The translations under genes were made by a program, and so were the position numbers. The notes under the pieces are model-generated. The model had not been told where the DNA came from. It ran no database searches and saw nothing but the letters and a program-made list of their open reading frames with translations. A stretch of 64,000 nucleotides of DNA from Stenocarpella maydis (Eukaryota; Ascomycota; Sordariomycetes; Diaporthales; Diaporthaceae). The stretch is from positions 493,791-557,790 of the forward strand of contig NQMI01000010.1 in the NCBI GenBank assembly GCA_002270565.1, given 5' to 3'. The stretch's first letter is position 1; each line of letters starts with the position of its first letter. Below are positions 11,964 to 22,020 of the stretch, one piece after another.

Positions 11964-11985
11964 CCCTAACCCTAACCCTAACCCT
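11964..11985. repeat. Internal telomere-type repeat
   Basis: Three and two-thirds perfect units of CCCTAA, the usual telomeric repeat of filamentous fungi, lie far from any sequence end in this window. It could be a scar of break repair, a former chromosome end or a telobox-like promoter element. It stands about 240 bp before an orphan gene. Confidence 0.85.
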
Positions 11986-12116
11986 TAGTTTCCAGGGGTC
12001 AAGGGGGGCAGAGAGGGGGTCACCCTCGTACAGTGCAATAGGCCCCCAATGCCAATGAACCTGTTGCATGCCGCAGCAAACTTAGTGCTGAACTTTATTA
12101 TGAGACCTCGGACCTG

Positions 12117-12147
12117 CTTGCCTGCCAGCCTGCCAGCCTGCCAGCCG
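12117..12147. repeat. 8-bp tandem repeat
   Basis: Nearly four copies of GCCTGCCA in tandem. It lies just upstream of the orphan reading frame that follows. Confidence 0.7.
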
Positions 12148-12200
12148 ATCCCAGTTTGACCACGCCAATGCGGATGCCGTGTGACACATCATCAACATGA

Positions 12201-13113
12201 GCTCCTCCCAAGCGCAGCCACCGCTCCCTGGAGGAGCACGCGGCCCTCGAACGCAACTTGGCAGAACGCCGCTGCCGCCGCGGCCTGGCGGGGGCAGGCG
12301 GCACCACCACCACCACCAGCAGCAGCAGCAGCAGGGCAAGGAGCCGGTCGCCCAGGGCCGGACCGAGTGGGGACCGAGCAGAGCTGGCACGGCAGCGCGG
12401 CGACGTCGAGAAGCGGGAGGCCGAGCTTGAGAGGCGGGAGGCCGAGCTTGAGCGCCGGCAGCGGAGACACAGGCAGGAACAGCTAGAGCAACTCGCCGCG
12501 CGGGAGCGGGGGCCGGGGCGGGAGCTGGCGGCGCGGGCTCCGGCTCCGGCTCATCGGGCTGTCGGTGCGCTGCCTGGTGGAGCTGATGGCCACCAGGCGC
12601 TGCTGGCCCTCCCTGTGGCACAGAGACGCGCCGCCCTGTTGGCTCCCTTTGGGGTCACTGGTGTCAGGCGCCGGGCCAAGGGGAACAGCAAGGGCGCGGG
12701 CTGGCACAAGCGGGGATACCGGGACTGTGGCGACATGTGCATCAACGTGAAGCAGGGCGAGGTGTGCACCAAAGGACAGGATGTTGACGAAGGCTCAACG
12801 CCGGCCGACTTTGTGCTGCAAGTTCAACGTGAGTACAAGGGCCTTTCGAATCCTGTCGGCCATGTTATTACTGACTCCACCTCTGCCCGCAGAATTTCAA
12901 GAGGGCTCCACCTATGGCCATCAGGCGCGGCGTGGTACTATGACCTGGGACCTGCTCTTCCGTAGGAGGTCTCTCCGACAGCTCCTGGCCGACCTTGAAG
13001 AGGCTGGGCTGCAAGAAGGGGATGTCCTCGTTCGCGATCTGCTTGATGGCGGAGAGACTGTGTACTACCGACTGTATGATGACAACGGAACCTATGTAAA
13101 GGATGTGTATTAA
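12201..13113 (+). CDS. Orphan protein with charged coiled coil, 5' end unresolved
   Basis: The supported model joins 12201-12828 to 12893-13113 across a 64-bp GTGAGT...CAG intron, leaving an open frame to a TAA. No ATG exists in this frame after the stop at 12198-12200, so the start is missing, in an unseen exon, or the gene is decayed. The N-terminal part has Thr and Ser homopolymers encoded by CAC/CAG-type repeats. It then has a strongly charged coiled coil (RGDVEKREAELERREAELE) and an Ala/Arg/Pro-rich stretch. The last 75 residues are ordinary and look conserved: MTWDLLFRRRSLRQLLADL, then EAGLQEGDVLVRDLLDGG and YYRLYDDNGTYVKDVY. No family was recognised. Confidence 0.4.
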
Positions 13114-13856
13114 ATCGAAATTGCGTTTAGTATATGTTAGATCACGTCTCTCAGGATGACTGGTTTTCCTAAGTGAGAGATGGAATACCCTCGCTATGAA
13201 CTTGATGCTAGTACTTATCATGATGCTAGAAATAATTACTTGACAATAACGTCGTCGCTCCGGATTCCGCCACACTTTCTTACACAAACTCGCACTTTGT
13301 AACAGCCTATATTAAATCCAAATAAAATATTAAAAAGCCCAACCTTTTAAATATAAATAATAATTTATATAAATCTTATTGTTTCAAAATAAAAAATTCT
13401 ACTTAATTATAAAATTCTTCAAATAGTTTTTAAATATAATATTTCTTAAATATTAAATATGTCTAAGAATTTCTATATAAATCTTACACCAACTATCTAG
13501 GTATATAATAAAGTACTCTATTTCAGGTTGTCTGAAAGGTCTGCTTTCCATCCCAGAAGAGGCTTTTTCAGGGAGAATCATCCGAGGATAGTAACCTAGA
13601 GCAGGTTATCATGAGGTACAATATCTCAGAGGAGGGCGTCCTAGGCGAGGGTATCCTATGGAGGGTACCTATTATATGCAGGGTGTCATATGGACAGATG
13701 TCCTGTGGAGAGATGCCCTTTATGCCTGTGGCACACTCCCGTGACACACTTACCTGTGAGACGCTCACCCGTGGGATACTTTCCCGTGATTTGATATCGT
13801 CTTCGGTTCGGTCTTCGATAGCTAGCGCTCTGCATGAGGAGAATCCGGCGCCCTTA
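13114..13856. other. Intergenic with AT-rich tract
   Basis: About 13310-13510 is AT-rich with no readable product. The rest (13510-13800) holds a run of short, loosely repeated phrases of the type GAGGGTATCCTATGGAG and GTGACACACTTACCTGTGAG, possibly a decayed minisatellite. No gene is supported. Confidence 0.5.
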
Positions 13857-13858
13857 AG

Positions 13859-14170
13859 CCATAGCCCACTCCTACGCCTATGAGCTCAAGGCTGCCAAAC
13901 GATGGTTCTGGGAGTTGATGCAAGACCAGCACCCTGGCGTTGACGTCGACGCTACTTACTTCAAACCTGGAGCAGAAGTCAGTGCTGACCCCGTTCTCCT
14001 CAAGGAGTATGCACGATTCGTCAGCCATTCCTGCACCAGAATCTTGGACGACACGCTGTCCGCCAAGACTGCGAAGCACTACATGGAAATGCCAATTGAT
14101 CATTGCAATGAGACGCGATTGCCATTTCTCGAGCTCTGCCCCCTCGAAGAAGGCAAAGGTTTGATGGTTG
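13859..14170 (+). pseudogene. Fragment resembling a FluG/DUF3435-like fungal protein
   Basis: An open stretch reads YELKAAKRWFWELMQDQHPG, then TYFKPGAEVSADP, LLKEYARFVSH, and RILDDTLSAKTAKHYME. This layout (residues that place a helix-rich N-terminal core before an SAKT...Y helix) recalls the N-terminal part of large fungal families annotated FluG-domain or DUF3435, some of which are tyrosine recombinases. The frame has a stop just upstream and no start, and the similarity fades after about 80 residues. It is therefore read as a fragment. The family assignment rests on memory of the pattern and is uncertain. Confidence 0.3.
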
Positions 14171-14933
14171 GCACTGCGTTTTGCCTTTCGGTGTTTGGCA
14201 CATGCTGGGAACGATCATGGGGGACACGCCTCGTCGGGTTGCAAGAATTTTGGGACTTGTTTGAAAGAATGTTTTGGGGGCATGGAAGAAGTGGTGACCA
14301 CGGACGTTGGAGCATTTTTATCTCAGCCAGCTGGTGATTCCATCACGGGATCCTGTTCAATAAATTCAGTTGCTAGTAACTCTCGTCGAGACGAGTGATG
14401 TGTCAACAGATCATTCCCTCTAAGCCAAACTAGGCCCCTGATGGCTTTGAAATTATGCCATTTTTCAACTCTGCTTATTCAATTCCACAGCTAGAATCCA
14501 ATCGCCGAATCTTTGAGAGGGTCCAGTTACCGAGTGTAGTCGCCCAGCCCACTGGTACCTAACCCGGCCGTCCAATCGAATTGTTAAATTGAATTATTAA
14601 ATCCAAAAGTTAAATTCAATCGTGACTCTGATCATAAGCTCCAGTTATTAATCCCAATGGCAATCTGGTTGCTGATTATTACGCCGGTGGTGATCCCGTC
14701 ACAATGTGGTCCATCATATAAACCAAGAACCATGCCCGTATCGCAATAAATCCTCCTGAAAATGGCTACCTCGAAGCTGATATACAAAGGCAAATGTGCT
14801 GCATATGGCGTGTGCTACAGTTAACTCTCGAAATTGTGCCTACAGCAACCGCCATTGCACATGATTGAATCAGCCAGACGTTGGATCGATGTCACCAACA
14901 CCCCGTCTATGATTGCGCGAGTAAAAGGACTAG
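14171..14933. other. Intergenic, no gene recognised
   Basis: Moderately AT-rich DNA leading into the transposon block. Nothing coding is recognisable. Confidence 0.5.
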
Positions 14934-14935
14934 TA

Positions 14936-16862
14936 AGTCAACATACCGTTTCACGCACCACCCCCTTCACGCACACCCGACTTTTTAACCTCTCCTAGAA
15001 GCACCCTCAACTTCAACACTTATTTACTTAACGAGTAATGGAGCTATTTACAATCTGATAAGTGGTCCTTATTACCTGGGTCCTGCAATATAATATAGTC
15101 CATTTCCTCAACCTTATTATCATCCCCTAACTCGTTATCATTAAGTATTGCTTGAGGCTCTTCCTTAATGAGTCCTATAGCAGCCCTCTCCCTCACGATA
15201 GCCATAATACCTATGAACTTTAAATTTGGGTCTAGTAATACCCTACTCTTCTTTTTAGGTTTTTAATGCTTTGAAGCAGCTATAAGGACTTTATTTTCCT
15301 TCTTAGTAATTACTATATAGGCAGCTAACTTATTAAGGCTCTTATAGACCTTCTAGAAGAGCAAGCAGATAGTAGGCAACTTAAAGATATTGCTCATACT
15401 ATATAACTCTAATGTAATTACTTGGATATAATGAGAGGAATATAGTGTTTTTAAATTGATTATAGCTAAGTCTGAGTTAATTAGAGTGCTTATTAGCCTA
15501 GAATTGTGATTATTGCTTATAGTATTATTATTTTGAGCTATTAGTTGCGATTTCTTCACTTTTACTTAATCTTAAAGGAAGGTTCCTATAGCTATTTATG
15601 CTTTTTTAATAGTAGTTAGTTTAAAGATGCTATTTTAAGCTTTAGAATAGGTGTGAAGGAAGAATTCTTTAGAGGATTCTTTAGTACTATATATAGTAGC
15701 TAGTAGGACAAGATTCTAATGATATTTCCTCTTTAAAAGTAAGAATATACTAACATTAAGGGGTTATGGTATATATAAAATATAAAGGGGAAGAAATATA
15801 AGCTAGATCTTTAATTTAAAGTAGTACTATATAAAATCATTAGTTATATATAAGTTATAGCTATTAAGAAGGAGGACCCTTTACTACTCAAGATTAGAGA
15901 GCTAAGTAGTAGGCTTAAATATTATTATTAGCTATAATAGACTGATTTAATTATTCGTCCAGTCTATCTAAGTGTATAAATAACTAGCCCTAGAAATTAT
16001 TAAGTTCTTATGTGGGAAACTATTATTATTATATAGATTTTCCTCTAAAGATAATAAGGGAAGGGATTGCCTTGCCCACTTTATTAATAAACTCTATTAA
16101 GGTGCACTATACATATAAGAGAGCTGTTTTTTTGATAATAGAAATAACTACTAAGGAGCTAATAATTAGGCTGTTAATACTATTACCTTCTTAAAAGCTA
16201 AATTTATTAGCATTATACTAGTATTTAAAAGAGATATTATTAATCTTGGGTAACTCTAGGTAGTTGAAAAAGATATTAAGATTCTTATAAGTAGTGCTAT
16301 TAGTATAGGAATATTTAATATATATAGCCTTAAGTGTTTTTATAAATGGATTCCTTATTAAAAAATGTTGTAGCTAGTTCTTTTCTATTAGTTGTTGCTT
16401 TATAGTATTAGGGATATTATTATTGGTAATATAAGTAGTAAGGTAGTGAGGAGTAATATATATAAGGAGATGGCTTAAATGGCCCTATAGAAGGGCCTAG
16501 TAGGCTAAAATTAACTTTTATATTGGGAATAGCTTCAGGTAAGGTAAATTGTACTCTTTATGAGTTAGAAGGCCTTAAAAATGATAATATAGGCTATATC
16601 AAGAGAGGCAGTAGTCTTTAGACACTTTTTATTAGGATGACTTATTTAACTGATTGGTTACAATAGTAAGATATTGTAATGAAGAAATATAAGGTATACT
16701 GGAGGATAGAGAAGAAGATGAGGAATTAAATAGTATCATTAATGAGAAAATTGAATTTATATAGAAGTTACAATATGGATATTTACTTAAGGGCGAGTTA
16801 AGAAGGGGTATCTAAAACCGGGTATGCGTAAAGGGGGTGGTGCGTGAAACGGTATGTTGACT
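14936..16862 (-). mobile_element. pogo/Fot1-like DNA transposon, RIP-degraded
   Basis: The two ends are inverted repeats of about 45-50 bp starting AGTCAACATACCGTTTCACG, with only a few mismatches. A TA dinucleotide flanks each side (14934-14935 and 16863-16864), the target duplication of Tc1/mariner elements. The terminal AGTCAA recalls Fot1. Length 1927 bp is typical of Fot1. The interior is extremely AT-rich and full of stops, as expected after RIP, whereas the termini remain GC-rich. Confidence 0.85.
15060..16800 (-). pseudogene. Decayed DDE transposase of the Fot1-like element
   Basis: Only the catalytic C-terminal half is legible. Around 15560-15350 the minus strand reads ISNNHNSRLIS, which matches the DNHNSHLT-type motif of pogo transposases with the catalytic Asp changed to Asn. 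It then reads YSSHYIQVITLELYSMSNIFKL, the counterpart of the PPHSSHLLQPLDVGVF motif. A basic C-terminal tail follows, interrupted by stops. The changes fit G-to-A and C-to-T mutation. Boundaries are approximate. Confidence 0.55.
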
Positions 16863-17007
16863 TATACAAAGCTTCTTGCCTATCCTAGGTATAAGGGTTA
16901 CCAAAGGCCTTAATTGTTTTTTTAAACTATATTCTATTCAAATATAGGTATTTAATAGCTAAACTTTAAACCCTTTTCCATAGTTCTAAATCTCAACTAA
17001 TAAATCT

Positions 17008-17602
17008 TCTGATGAATTTGTGCTATAAAATAGCATTCAGTTCAGCGTGTGTTTCGGCAGGGTCGCAGTGTGGTGCCCTGAGGCGAATTCGGACAATTGA
17101 CAGTGGTCTGGACAACTTTGTATTGAATTAAGTTGGGCTTCTGTAAGCCCTCCTTATATACCCTCCGACCCTGTCTCACCCCTGGGCACGCTGCGGTAGG
17201 CTCTGGTGCAAATTTGCAAATGCCGGAGAATTCGCCCTTCCAACACACCATCTTTGGTTCCAAGCCACCAGCCAACCATAGCCCTGGTAATGCCCAAATT
17301 AAGTACATACAAACTTCAGAAATCAAGCTATCTAATGCACTAAGTTATATACTTTTTGGGTAAGAAATAAGGGTAATGCAGAGGTCTGAATTAAGGTGCA
17401 AATGCAGGCCAAAATAATCGACTCACGGCCACCAAACTCATCTTGCGTCGCGCACGCACTAGGCGTACTCAGCGAAAATCGCCTGACTCGCAAGAAGTCT
17501 AGGGTAACTCCTTACTAGAAGTCTAGGGTAACTCCTTACAAGAAGTCTAGGGTAACTCCTTGCAGGAAGTGCCAACGCCCTGCTGAGCGGTTCCGTTTAA
17601 CA
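17008..17602 (-). mobile_element. Solo LTR, family copy 2
   Basis: Nearly identical to copy 1, with three 24-bp tandem units near 17494-17570. It is inserted in AT-rich DNA 145 bp beyond the Fot1-like element. Its own sequence shows little RIP, so it is younger than its surroundings or escaped mutation because of its short length. No target duplication is visible. Confidence 0.8.
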
Positions 17603-18972
17603 AGTATATATATATGTAGGGTTCTGTTCAATAAGTCTGTAATTGCTTACTTGTCTAACTATCTGGAGGAAGCAAGAGCAATTTATATAAATGAAAGAAG
17701 TAGCCTCTTTTCCTACTAAACCCCTAGCTTAATTAGGCAGCCTAGCCTAATAGGGTTATATACAATTCAACAGGGCAATATTTTAATACAAACTCTCTTT
17801 TCTTTAAAGATCACACGCCCCTAGAAATTATAGTTTTAAGTAGGTTAAATTACTTATATAATAGCTCTTTTTTAAAGCTATATTTTATAACTAAAGTTAA
17901 GTTAATTAACCCGTAAANTCTTATACTTATAGTAATCTAGTATTAGCCTAAAGAGTTATCTTTTTTATATAACTAGTAAATTAAGCTTATTACCTTTATT
18001 ATCCTATTATATTATCCTATATTTATTTCAGTCATCTTTATATATTTCTTTCATTTTTTTAAGCTTCTGTTCTTTATTTATTTAGCTCCTATTTAGGGCT
18101 TCATTTAATATCTAATTATATATTTAGAATATTATCTTAGGGTTATTTATTATATATTTAGGTATTCTATCCTTTTCTCTATCCTATCTTAGACTTATTC
18201 TAGCCTTATTCTACCTATATTTATTATCTATCCCTAAGGTTCTAGCTTTATTTTAGTGTTACCCTAGCTATATCTTTATATTAGTTTTAAGGTCCTATTA
18301 TATATTTATAGCCTATTCTCACTATTCTAGGCTATTCTTTTTATATATTTAGGTCTTCTAGCTATACCTTATTATATATTTTAGAGATCTTAAGCTTACC
18401 TTTTTATATATCTCCTAACCCCTAAGTTTAAATTTATAGGTATCCTATACCTGTTCTTTAAGTCGTATTATATATCTAGTATACCTTATAATTCCTTTAT
18501 ATCTAATATATAAGAAATAGATAATATATTTTTAATTCTAATTATATAATCTAAAGTATGATTTAACTTATTCAGGCTTAAGTTCTAATTTTACTCTTAA
18601 TATAGTTTACAGATATATTATTTATATGTTTTCGTTTTTTATATACTAGAGGTTATATACTAATAAAACTATAAAATATAAACTATTTTATATAACTATT
18701 TATAAAGCTTTTATATTTTTCGTAAGGTCTTTATAAAAAAACGCATTATAGAGTATAATTAGGATTTTTCTTTATACAAGAATTTTTAATTATCTTATAT
18801 TTAGGATCTTTTTTTTTTTTTTTTTTTTTTTAGTATTAGATATTTTTTTTTTTTTTTTTTATACTTGTCTACCTCGCCCATAAAAGACCTTAAATCTAAG
18901 AGCATATTAAATGTTTATATTATAGTTTAATATTATTTTGTTTTATTTATTAAATATATTAAGGAGTATATT
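17603..18972. other. AT-rich, RIP-type repeat debris
   Basis: Very AT-rich with no readable frame. One ambiguous base lies at 17918 and long T runs at 18809-18860. A segment near 17627-17776 begins TGTTCAATAAG and ends ATTCAACA, and could be another short LTR, but no duplicated flank supports this. Confidence 0.6.
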
Positions 18973-19503
18973 TCTGAAGAATTGTGCTATAGAATACCAT
19001 TCAGTTCAGCGTGTGTGGTTCGGCAGGGTCGCAGTGTGATGCTCTGAGTCGCATTCGGCAATTGACAGTGGTCTGGACAACTTTGTATTGAATTAAGTTG
19101 GCTTTTGTAAGCCCTCCTTATATACCCTTTGATGTTGTCTCACCCCTGGGCATGCTGCGTTAGGCTCTGGTGCAAATTTGCAATTGCCGGAAAATTCGCT
19201 TTGCTACACACATCTTTGGTTCCAAGCAACAGCCATAGCCCTCGCAATGCCCAAATTAAGTACATACAATAGAAGGAGCTATCCAATCACTAAGTTTATC
19301 CTTTTTTGGGTAAGCAATAAGGGAATGCACAGGTCTGAATTCAGGTGCAATGCGGCAAATACTCGACTCACAGCACCAAACTCATCTGCGTCACGCGCAC
19401 TAGGCGTACTTAGCGAAAATCGCTGACTCGCAGTCTAGGTAACTCTTTGCAGAAGTCTAGGGTAACTCTGCCAAGTGCCCAACCCCTCTGACGTTCCTTA
19501 ACA
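18973..19503 (-). mobile_element. Solo LTR, family copy 3, eroded by small deletions
   Basis: Alignable along its length to copies 1 and 2 but about 65 bp shorter. The losses are scattered single bases, many at doubled or tripled letters, and only two tandem units remain. This is either an old copy or an imperfect consensus of a repeat during assembly. Confidence 0.75.
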
Positions 19504-20158
19504 ATTAAATAGTCAAGATTTTTAATATACCTTAAAAATATAATATAGGAAAAAAATAGTAAACTATAAGAAATATATTAAAAATTAAACTTTTAATTAA
19601 GATATATTTAATATAAAAAATAAATTAAAAAAAATAAAATTTTTAATATAACTTACTGCATACCAACTGTAACTAATCTTCTATTATATTATATTAATTA
19701 TTTTTTTTTAAAAAAATAAAAAAATTTAAGAATTAAATAAAGAAATTAAGTTTATTTAATATTAAAAATAAACAAATTATATATAATTATTAAAAGACTA
19801 GTTATAAAGATTTAAAGATATAAAGTTGATTCTAACTGCTTTTAAATAAAAGCTAAGCCCCTAAGTTCCTAGGATTATTTTTATAACTTCAATGAGATTA
19901 GCTTTATAATATATTATAATTAATATAGAAAGGCTAGATTTATATAGGCTAAGGACTAGACTAGAAAATAGCTTCTAAATATACTAATATAAAGGTTTAA
20001 TATAGGCTAACATTGGTTCTTATTTAGGGCATTTACTACCTTTTTAATTAGTTAATAGAGTTAAGCTTCCTATTAAGCTAATTAGTTAAACTTACTTTAA
20101 ATAGGTAAATAAATAATAAGATTATTTTAGAATAAATTAATTACGTTAATAAGTATAT
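19504..20158. other. AT-rich, RIP-type repeat debris
   Basis: No reading frame, no recognisable motif. Composition matches the neighbouring degraded blocks. Confidence 0.6.
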
Positions 20159-22020
20159 AGAGTGCCCCCCGGCAGCTGAACACCCCCCTTATTGAACACT
20201 ATATCACAACGAATTTACAAACGGAAATTATAATATTGCACACTCAATTCTAAAGCTACTTAGACCGTTTCAAACCGAAATTAATACTCAAGTTCCTCTT
20301 CATAATAGGCTGCAGTCAGAAGGCTTGCAGCAGCTAATTCCTCTTCTATAGCCGGCCTAGAAGGTCACCAGCGCCAAAAGGGGGTCTGATCATTCCCTAT
20401 AGCCCGTGCTATATTAATAAACGTCTCATTAGGCCATCGCTCTAATTATTAACGTTTTCAAGGCTAAAGTTCTTAATTTGCTAGCTGAAGACATTTATTC
20501 TTATCTTTAAGTATAGCAATTCAAGCAAATATAAGATCTATTACTTCATAAAGCTTATCACTATAGATCCAGATATTGCATTATAAGGGATTATTGCTAT
20601 TCCCAAGTAGGGCCCTATGCAATAAAGCAGCCTCTAAGGCCTTCATTAATATAGCAAGCATATTGTAACTTTAATTGCTTGGTGTTTTGGTATTTTCAGC
20701 CTCCAGAACACTTAAAATAGCGCCCTAAACCTCCTCTTAACTCAGCAGTCCCTCTAGAACCTTCCCCAGGTTAAAAGGTACTATTCCAGTATAAGCAAAG
20801 CCCACTCGAATATTATTTAAGGTTATTACCTTCTCGGAAGCTCGTTAATAGCAGCTAATTGTCAACCATTTATTAATAGCAGTACCGCCTGGGAGGAAGC
20901 TGATTTACATCAACTCTTAGCTATAAAAGCACTTTAATAGCAAGAACAGGCCCTTATCGCAAGGCTAAGTAACATAGGAGGTATAGGCTGGCAAATAAAG
21001 TAAATATACCCTATTTGCCCAGGCCCGGACCATTAGGGATTCAGAGAGATAGGTTATTAAGTCATCAAGTAGTAATAGCCATCAATCATACCTTCTTAAG
21101 GGCTTCATTTCAGAAAGAAAGATATTTATAAACCAACAATAGAAGAAATTAGCCATAAACCACCCATTCTCACTAGAATCCAACTTAAAGGGGGATAGGG
21201 GCTCTAGAATATATTACTTTTATATATATTTACAGGCCAGAATATATAGCAGAGTAAGGCGCCAGCCATCAGCAGTAATAGCCTTAATAACGCTTGCTCA
21301 ATTATCTCGTTTTACTTTTATAATATTTACTATTAGTATATCTATTTGCCTAATAATAATTTGCTTTTAAATTTAGCGGCCCCAAAAGCTAATCTCATTA
21401 ACATTAATAATACAGTCTAGTATAATAAACTTCTCCCTTATAATAGCCCTCAGCTAGCTCTAAAACCCTTCTAGCTCCTCTTTTATAGTAGATTTAATTC
21501 AGCTAGCATTAAGAGGAACACCAGGCTTCATTTACACTTCAGGGTGACAAGCAAGGAAGCAATCAATCCAGTTCTTACCCAGCCTCTCATCATAACCAAG
21601 GATATCTAGCAGGGCCTTTATAAAGCGGTAGATCATAGCCTTTAAGGGAGGGCGTTTCTAGCGTTCCTTCGCTAGAATCCAGTTAACAATTAACTGCTCT
21701 ATAACTAGCGATAGCTTCAATTAGGCCTCATTTGCATAGGTTCATAAAGAATGGACGTTTTTTCGAGTGGATAGTATAAACAGCAGGACTCTATATTGCT
21801 TTGCTGCTTTACGTAAAGTTATATCCCCATCATAGAAACTCTTCAGGGTAAGTTAAATACTAGATTCACAAGACGATTCTAAATCCATTACAATTAATCC
21901 GGTGCAGAGGAAACTTATTTCATAAAGTTATAGCTAGTCAAAGTTAGCAACGATAGGGAGGGGTTGGTATTAATAACGTGTTCGATAAGGGGAGGTGTTC
22001 AGCTGCCCGGGGGTAACTCT
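20159..22020 (-). mobile_element. pogo-like DNA transposon, moderately RIP-mutated
   Basis: Inverted ends of about 45 bp share the core CCGGCAGCTGAACACC and continue CCTTAT(T/C)GAACAC. The outer bases are AGAGTG... on the left and AGAGTTA... on the right (read inward). Both ends abut TA-rich sequence, so a TA target duplication is likely but cannot be fixed to one position. Length is about 1.86 kb. The interior keeps near 40% GC, much less mutated than the element at 14.9-16.9 kb, which implies later insertion or fewer RIP rounds. Confidence 0.85.
20380..21888 (-). pseudogene. pogo/Tc1-type transposase with many stops
   Basis: Starting at the ATG at 21886-21888 the minus strand can be read for about 500 codons in one frame, broken by stops mostly at positions expected to be CAA, CAG or CGA. 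Recognisable parts in order are the N-terminal helix-turn-helix (LRKAAKQYRV), a CENP-B-like segment (GYDERLGKNWIDCF), and the first catalytic block VNEISF, where the usual D-E is N-E. The second block is LLLDDLITYLSE, and last comes the Y-T-S-Y-V-T-x-P-C-D-K-G-L-F motif near the family's HLLQPLDVGVF. It cannot encode an active enzyme as it stands. Confidence 0.8.

Larger units (their letters stand above)
10325..12200. other. Intergenic, GC-rich, no gene recognised
   Basis: Both strands carry long open frames (for example plus 10155-10982 and minus 10963-11691), which arise from GC-rich composition and show no domain. The part next to 10324 is the likely promoter of the membrane-protein gene. 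Short C, G and A homopolymers and an internal telomeric tract occur within it. Confidence 0.5.

Noticed and set aside
12082..12621. 179-codon minus-strand frame opposite the orphan gene
   Set aside because: Its sequence is an alternation of Pro, Ala and Arg produced by the antisense of a repetitive GC-rich region.
14..17602. LTR copies 1 and 2 as the two ends of one retrotransposon
   Set aside because: The 16.4 kb between them contains ordinary spliced host genes and a separate DNA transposon, not retrotransposon coding DNA.
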